Assembly (NCBI GenBank): GCA_963693635.1
Contig: CAVOBC010000013.1
Location: 1-27,231 of the forward strand
Source of the DNA: CAVOBC01 sp963693635
GTDB lineage: Bacteria > Pseudomonadota > Gammaproteobacteria > Pseudomonadales > Azotimanducaceae
Direction: 5' to 3'
Length of the DNA stretch: 27,231 nt
Shown here: piece after piece, positions 23,234 to 27,231 of the stretch
Layout of the letters: every line of letters starts with the position of its first letter
How positions within the stretch are numbered: the first letter of the stretch is position 1
Notes under the pieces: model-generated
Seen by the model: only the letters and a program-made list of their open reading frames with translations
What the model was told of the DNA's origin: nothing
Databases searched by the model: none
Made by a program: the position numbers and the translations under genes

Positions 23234-26200
23234 ATGAAAAGAATGCTTATTAACGCAACACACAGCGAAGAGCTGCGGGTTGCGATGGTTGACGGCCAAA
23301 AGCTGTACGACCTCGACATCGAGAACAGGAACAGGGAACAGAAAAAAGCCAACATCTACAAGGCAAAAATCACGCGGGTAGAACCCAGCCTCGAAGCGGC
23401 GTTTGTCGAATTCGGTGCTAACCGCCACGGATTTCTGCCGATGAAGGAAATCTCCAGAGAGTACTTCTCTGTTTCCCCGTCGCGCATTAAAGGGCGCGTC
23501 AACATCCAGGACGTCGTCAAGGAAGGCCAGGAACTCATCGTCCAGGTCGACAAGGAAGAGCGTGGCAACAAAGGGGCCGCACTGACATCGTTCTACAGTC
23601 TTGCCGGACGATACCTCGTCCTGATGCCCAACAATCCACGAGCGGGCGGCATCTCCAAACGCATCGAAGGCGAAGAACGCGAAGAAATGCGCGAGACCCT
23701 CGCAGGTCTTGAGATCCCCAAGGACATGGGCGTCATCGTTCGCACGGCCGGGCTCGGCAGAAGCACCGAGGAATTGCAGGCTGACCTCGACACGCAGTTG
23801 CAGGTCAACGGACTCATCAAGAATGCCGCAGAAGGCGCGCGGGCGCCCTTCCTGATCTACCAGGAAAGCGACATGGTCACGCGCGCAATCCGTGACTATC
23901 TGCGAGACGACGTGGGCGAAATCCTCATCGACACGGATGAGGCGCACGAGCAGGCAAAGGGCTTCATCGACCGCGTGATGCCGGGATTCTCACCCAGGCT
24001 CAAACGCTACGAAAGCGACGTACCGCTCTTCAATCGCTATCAGATTGAGGGCCAGATCGAGACGGCTTTCCAGCGCGAGGTGCGTCTGCCTTCCGGCGGC
24101 TCACTGGTCATCGACCCGACAGAAGCACTCGTTTCTATCGACATCAACTCGGCGCGCGCAACCCGCGGCGCTGATATCGAGGAGACCGCGCTAAATACCA
24201 ACCTCGAAGCGGCCGACGAGATCTGTCGCCAGCTGCGATTGCGGGACATCGGCGGCCTGATTGTCATCGACTACATCGACATGTCGATTCAAAAGAGCCA
24301 GCGCGCGGTTGAAAACCGCATGCGCGACGCGCTGCAGGTCGACCGTGCACGCGTGCAAATTGGCCGAATCTCGCGATTTGGCTTGATGGAAATGTCTCGT
24401 CAGCGTCTGCGCGCATCGCTGCGTGAAACAAGCGGAATCGTCTGCCCCCGGTGTAGTGGACTCGGCTCGATTCGCGACGTTGAGTCGTCTGCACTCGCGA
24501 TCGCCCGTCTCCTCGAAGAAGAGGCTCTGAAAGAATCCAGCTCCGAAATCCGCGCGATTCTGCCGATTTCGGTCGCCTCGTTCCTGCTGAACGAGAAACG
24601 CGACACCGTGCGTGAAATAGAGGAGCGGAGCAAGGTTCGGCTCGTCATCATCCCGTCGCCCGAGCTCGACACCCCGCACTATCGGGTTGAGCGTATCCGC
24701 GCCCAGGATGGTGAAGAAGCCACCGCCAGCTACGAGATCGAAGTCGAGATAGAAGCAGAAGAAGCTGTGGCTCAGAACAAGCAAGTCGTCCAGGAGCAGG
24801 CAGCGGTCAAGAACATCGTGCCCAGAGTCGCCGAAGCCGCGTCTGCGAGCACCCCTCCGCCAACAGCTGCACCCGCAGCTGAGACGACCATCGACGCCCC
24901 GACCCGGGAGCGCGGCTTTTTTGCGCGTCTCTTCGGCAAACTGGTCGCCGAACCCGAGACCGTGGTGGTCGCTGAAGAGCAGGACGCGCCCAGGCCGCGC
25001 CGACGAAGCCAGCGGCGCCGCGGAGGTCGTAACGCTGAATCGCGCAACAACGACAGTCGCCGTGACGAAGGCAACCGACCCGAGAGTGGACAACAAGCCG
25101 AAGGCCGGGATGAGTCGAATAACGAATCGCGGGGCGAGCAGTCCCGCGGTGGACGCGGTCGCGGACGCGGTGGACGCGGCCGTGGTGGTGAAGGTCGAGG
25201 CGGAGAAGGCCGAGCCGGAGAAGGCCGAGGTGGTGAAGGTCGAGCAGGAGAAGGTCGAGCAGGAGAAGGTCGAGGTGGTGAAGGTGGTCGTGGTGAAAGT
25301 CGAAGCAGCGAAGGCCGAGACGGCGAAGGCCACAGCGCTGACGATGGTCGCGTTGACACGCGTCGTGACGTCGCGCGCCCGGATTCAGAGAATCGAAGCG
25401 CAGGTAACGACGCAGAACCGCGACGCGAGGGTGGCCGTCGCCGGGGCGGCCGCGGCCGCGGCCGCACCCAACAGACCGAAGGTCGCACCCCGCAACCCGA
25501 GACCGTTGAAACATCTCAGGATGCACAAGTAACACCCGCAACAGACGACAGCGTCGTGCCAATCACGCAGAGCGAAAGTGGCCCGCGACGCCGACGTCGC
25601 AGCAACCGCCGCCGCGTTCAGCCCGAGGGGACGGAAGCAGCAGTAACCACGACGGAAGACACCAGTCAGCCCATCGACGGTTCCGTGCCAGCGCCTGCGG
25701 CCAATGAAGCGCCTGCAGTCGATGAAGTGCCGGTGGTCGATGAAGTGCCGGTGGTCGATGAAGCGCCTGCGGCCGATGAAGCGCCTGCGGCCGATGAAGT
25801 GCCTGCGGCCGATGAAGTGCCTGCGGCCGATGAAGTGCCTGCGGCCGATGAAGCGCCTGCGGCCGATGAAGTGCCTGCGGCCGATGAAGCGCCTGCGGCC
25901 GATGAAGCGCCTGCGGCCGATGAAGTGCAGGTGGACGATGAAGCGCCTGTGGACGATGAAGCGTCGGTGGCCGATGAAGCGCCGGTAGTCGATGAAGCGT
26001 CGGTGGACGATGAAGCGCCGGTGGTCGATGAAACCACCGCGAACGCTGAAGCATCTGCGCCAACTAAAGCACTCGCCGCAACGAGAGCGACTACGGTCGA
26101 AAACGAACCCGCAACACCTCACCCGTCGGTCTCGGGCCGCGCCGCGAATGATCCTCGGGATAATCCGCTCCCGACCGACGTCGGGGCCGTCCTGGCAGAA

Positions 26201-26335
26201 GCCCCGCAGGTCATCGTGCCCACGCCCGAACCCGCACCGGAGCGAGAACTCGACGGCGAGCATCCAAGCCAATCGGGCCGAGCGACAAACGACCCGCGCA
26301 GCCTGGATCAACCCGCGAGGTCCGTCGGCGACTAG
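23234..26335 (+). CDS. rne: Ribonuclease E
   Basis: A 1033-residue essential endoribonuclease and degradosome scaffold. The catalytic half keeps E. coli numbering: D303 (SIDINSARATRG) and D346 (VIDYIDM) bind magnesium, and C404/C407 (CPRC) form the zinc link of the tetramer. The S1 domain lies in residues 35-125. After about residue 515 the protein becomes disordered. RGFFARLFGKLV (560-571) looks like the membrane-targeting amphipathic helix, an Arg-rich block follows (RRRSQRRRGGR), then RGG/GEGR repeats (638-699), a second basic stretch, an acidic Ala/Pro repeat (824-931), and two SGRAxNDPR motifs near the end (N972, N1019). Such tails bind RNA, helicase, PNPase and other partners; which ones bind here is unknown. 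The start MKRMLINAT is typical. Confidence 0.98.
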   Translation: MKRMLINATHSEELRVAMVDGQKLYDLDIENRNREQKKANIYKAKITRVEPSLEAAFVEFGANRHGFLPMKEISREYFSVSPSRIKGRVNIQDVVKEGQELIVQVDKEERGNKGAALTSFYSLAGRYLVLMPNNPRAGGISKRIEGEEREEMRETLAGLEIPKDMGVIVRTAGLGRSTEELQADLDTQLQVNGLIKNAAEGARAPFLIYQESDMVTRAIRDYLRDDVGEILIDTDEAHEQAKGFIDRVMPGFSPRLKRYESDVPLFNRYQIEGQIETAFQREVRLPSGGSLVIDPTEALVSIDINSARATRGADIEETALNTNLEAADEICRQLRLRDIGGLIVIDYIDMSIQKSQRAVENRMRDALQVDRARVQIGRISRFGLMEMSRQRLRASLRETSGIVCPRCSGLGSIRDVESSALAIARLLEEEALKESSSEIRAILPISVASFLLNEKRDTVREIEERSKVRLVIIPSPELDTPHYRVERIRAQDGEEATASYEIEVEIEAEEAVAQNKQVVQEQAAVKNIVPRVAEAASASTPPPTAAPAAETTIDAPTRERGFFARLFGKLVAEPETVVVAEEQDAPRPRRRSQRRRGGRNAESRNNDSRRDEGNRPESGQQAEGRDESNNESRGEQSRGGRGRGRGGRGRGGEGRGGEGRAGEGRGGEGRAGEGRAGEGRGGEGGRGESRSSEGRDGEGHSADDGRVDTRRDVARPDSENRSAGNDAEPRREGGRRRGGRGRGRTQQTEGRTPQPETVETSQDAQVTPATDDSVVPITQSESGPRRRRRSNRRRVQPEGTEAAVTTTEDTSQPIDGSVPAPAANEAPAVDEVPVVDEVPVVDEAPAADEAPAADEVPAADEVPAADEVPAADEAPAADEVPAADEAPAADEAPAADEVQVDDEAPVDDEASVADEAPVVDEASVDDEAPVVDETTANAEASAPTKALAATRATTVENEPATPHPSVSGRAANDPRDNPLPTDVGAVLAEAPQVIVPTPEPAPERELDGEHPSQSGRATNDPRSLDQPARSVGD
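25145..25330 (+). repeat. RGG/GEGR-coding 15-bp repeats in rne
   Basis: Codes residues 638-699. It starts as RGG/RGR units and turns into tandem GEGR-G/A pentapeptides, each from a 15-bp unit resembling GGTGAAGGTCGAG-C/G-x. It forms a charged, RNA-binding-type low-complexity segment. In-frame unit length allows copy-number change without frameshift. Confidence 0.85.
25703..26026 (+). repeat. Eighteen tandem 18-bp repeats in rne
   Basis: Eighteen head-to-tail 18-bp units, residues 824-931, with consensus D-E-A/V-P-A/V-A/V; a nineteenth degenerate unit (DETTAN) follows. The central units (25757-25918) are nearly identical and outer units diverge, the usual pattern of a growing array. The product is an acidic, Pro/Ala-rich disordered linker. 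Confidence 0.95.
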
Positions 26336-26707
26336 CGGTCCAGGGATGCACCGCCATTTTCCGCAAAGCCAATTTTATAAAGGCCTCTTTCTAGAAGAAC
26401 ATCCGAGGTTTGGCTTGCAAACCAACTCCCAAGAATTGTCAGGATGGCGATTTTGGGACAAGAAAAGATAGGCGGGTAAGTCGGACTGTCACGTGGGTGA
26501 GAAGCCGGCCTGCCAGTCCTGCACCTAAAGTTCAGGTGCGCTTCACGAGCCGCGAATGGACCTGCTGACTCACGTTCCCGGCGTACGGGACCGGCGGCCA
26601 GGCAACCGGTCCTGGCTGCTTGGGGCCTGTCATGGAACTTTTCATGAAACGAAAGCAGCCGTGAGTTCCCTGCGCGACACGCGGTAATCCGGCACCGTGA
26701 GATGCTG
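26336..26707. other. Gene-free region between convergent rne and murB ends
   Basis: I find no credible protein, tRNA or known RNA here. Several inverted repeats are visible: GGTTTG/CAAACC (26407-26412 with 26418-26423), GCACCT/AGGTGC (26521-26526 with 26534-26539), and two that share bases, GGACCGG/CCGGTCC (26588-26594 with 26606-26612) and GCCAGG/CCTGGC (26597-26602 with 26611-26616). None is followed by a clear T-run, so terminators for rne or murB are not called. Confidence 0.5.
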
Positions 26708-27231
26708 CTAGATGTGGACCGGCTCTGCCTGCAGTTCGACACCGAAGGTCGCAAGCACCTTGCCTGCAATCTGTTCCTCGAGAGCGAGGACATCGTTCGG
26801 CGTCGCACCGCCGGCATTCTCGATGACGAGGGCGTGCCGGGAAGATACGCGTGCACCGCCAACGTAAGTGCCCTTGAGCCCGCATCGGTCGATTAGCCAT
26901 GCCGCAGAGAGCTTGAATTCGCCAGCCACACCGGCAAAAGCTGGTAAGCCAGGCCATGCTGATTGCAGTCGTGCGGCATCATCCGAACTGACCACCGGGT
27001 TCTTGAAGAAGCTGCCGACGTTAGGTACCAACGCGGGGTCAGGCAATTTGGCAGATCTCAATCGACCCACCGCGCGTGCGACGTTCAACGGAGTTGGCTC
27101 CTCGCCCCCAAGGGCCCCATCAAGGCCCGCATAGCTGGTGTCGCACACGCCATTCCGGGCCAGCCGCAAACTGAGGGCTGTGATGACGAAGTCGTCACAG
27201 CACTTGAATACACTCCCACGGTACTTGAAAT
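26708..27231 (-). CDS. murB: UDP-N-acetylenolpyruvoylglucosamine reductase, C-terminal part only
   Basis: The last 173 residues of MurB; the gene continues beyond the right edge. MurB reduces the enolpyruvyl group with NADPH and FAD to give UDP-N-acetylmuramic acid in peptidoglycan synthesis. The visible part opens in FKYRGSVFK (the YRxSxFK motif of type I MurB), includes VPNVGSFFKNPVVS with the catalytic serine that protonates the intermediate, and ends HALVIENAGGATPNDVLALE and AEPVHI, where the glutamate matches the conserved catalytic one. An internal TTG at 27169 is not the start, as the frame is open and conserved before it. It ends at TAG 26708, facing rne. Confidence 0.95.
   Translation of the reverse strand, partial: FKYRGSVFKCCDDFVITALSLRLARNGVCDTSYAGLDGALGGEEPTPLNVARAVGRLRSAKLPDPALVPNVGSFFKNPVVSSDDAARLQSAWPGLPAFAGVAGEFKLSAAWLIDRCGLKGTYVGGARVSSRHALVIENAGGATPNDVLALEEQIAGKVLATFGVELQAEPVHI

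Noticed and set aside
24191..25333. 380-codon open frame antisense to rne
   Set aside because: It mirrors the conserved RNase E catalytic region and its Arg/Gly repeats; the Ser/Thr-rich product is what the reverse of those repeats gives.
25703..26026. Possible CRISPR array
   Set aside because: Units are directly adjacent with no spacers, keep the reading frame and encode an RNase E linker.
25563..26311. Antisense frames with H-R-R-F-I-G or R-P-Q-A-L-H repeats
   Set aside because: They are reverse readings of the 18-bp array inside rne.

Overview
The window reads as chromosomal DNA of a high-GC gammaproteobacterium. The evidence is the content and order of housekeeping genes: yceD-rpmF-plsX-fabD-fabG-acpP-fabF-mltG-tmk-holB-pilZ on one strand, a divergent maf/yceF gene, and rluC divergent from a full-length RNase E whose catalytic residues fall at the same numbers as in E. 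coli (D303, D346, C404, C407). I cannot assign a genus. I see no phage, IS element, CRISPR array, tRNA or rRNA.

Layout. (1) Positions 1-4422, minus strand: a tightly packed operon for a three-subunit molybdenum hydroxylase of the xanthine dehydrogenase/CO dehydrogenase class (FAD, 2Fe-2S and molybdopterin subunits). It is followed by a MoaD/ThiS-like sulfur-carrier protein ending in Gly-Gly and an aldose 1-epimerase cut by the window edge; the last two overlap by ATGA. (2) 4656-6956, plus strand: a small unknown ORF, then a 624-residue protein made of two LpxL/HtrB-type acyltransferase domains, of which only the first keeps the catalytic histidine. (3) 7226-11390, plus strand: a possible short leader ORF, the prolidase pepQ, a dipeptidyl-peptidase IV-like S9 peptidase, and an overlapping GNAT acetyltransferase. 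The two peptidases suggest use of proline-containing peptides. (4) 11445-20480, minus strand: the long fatty-acid and cell-envelope cluster, driven by a good sigma70-type promoter at 20556-20584, with a second promoter and an internal terminator around acpP. The usual fabH (between plsX and fabD) and pabC (between fabF and mltG) are absent. (5) 20607-27231: maf (plus), rluC (minus), a long rne leader and rne (plus), then the C-terminal part of murB (minus) running off the window.

The cluster in (4) links ribosome proteins (YceD, L32), phospholipid and fatty-acid synthesis (PlsX, FabD, FabG, AcpP, FabF), peptidoglycan chain-length control (MltG), dTMP supply (Tmk), replication clamp loading (HolB) and type IV pilus function (PilZ). 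Coding changes driven by tandem repeats stand out: a 15-bp minisatellite forms an N-terminal extension of FabG, and 15-bp and 18-bp repeats make up much of the disordered RNase E tail.

The most unusual items are the molybdenum hydroxylase/MoaD-like/aldose epimerase operon, the double acyltransferase with a degenerate second active site, and the repeat-built FabG extension. All functional assignments come from reading motifs by eye, without database searches.
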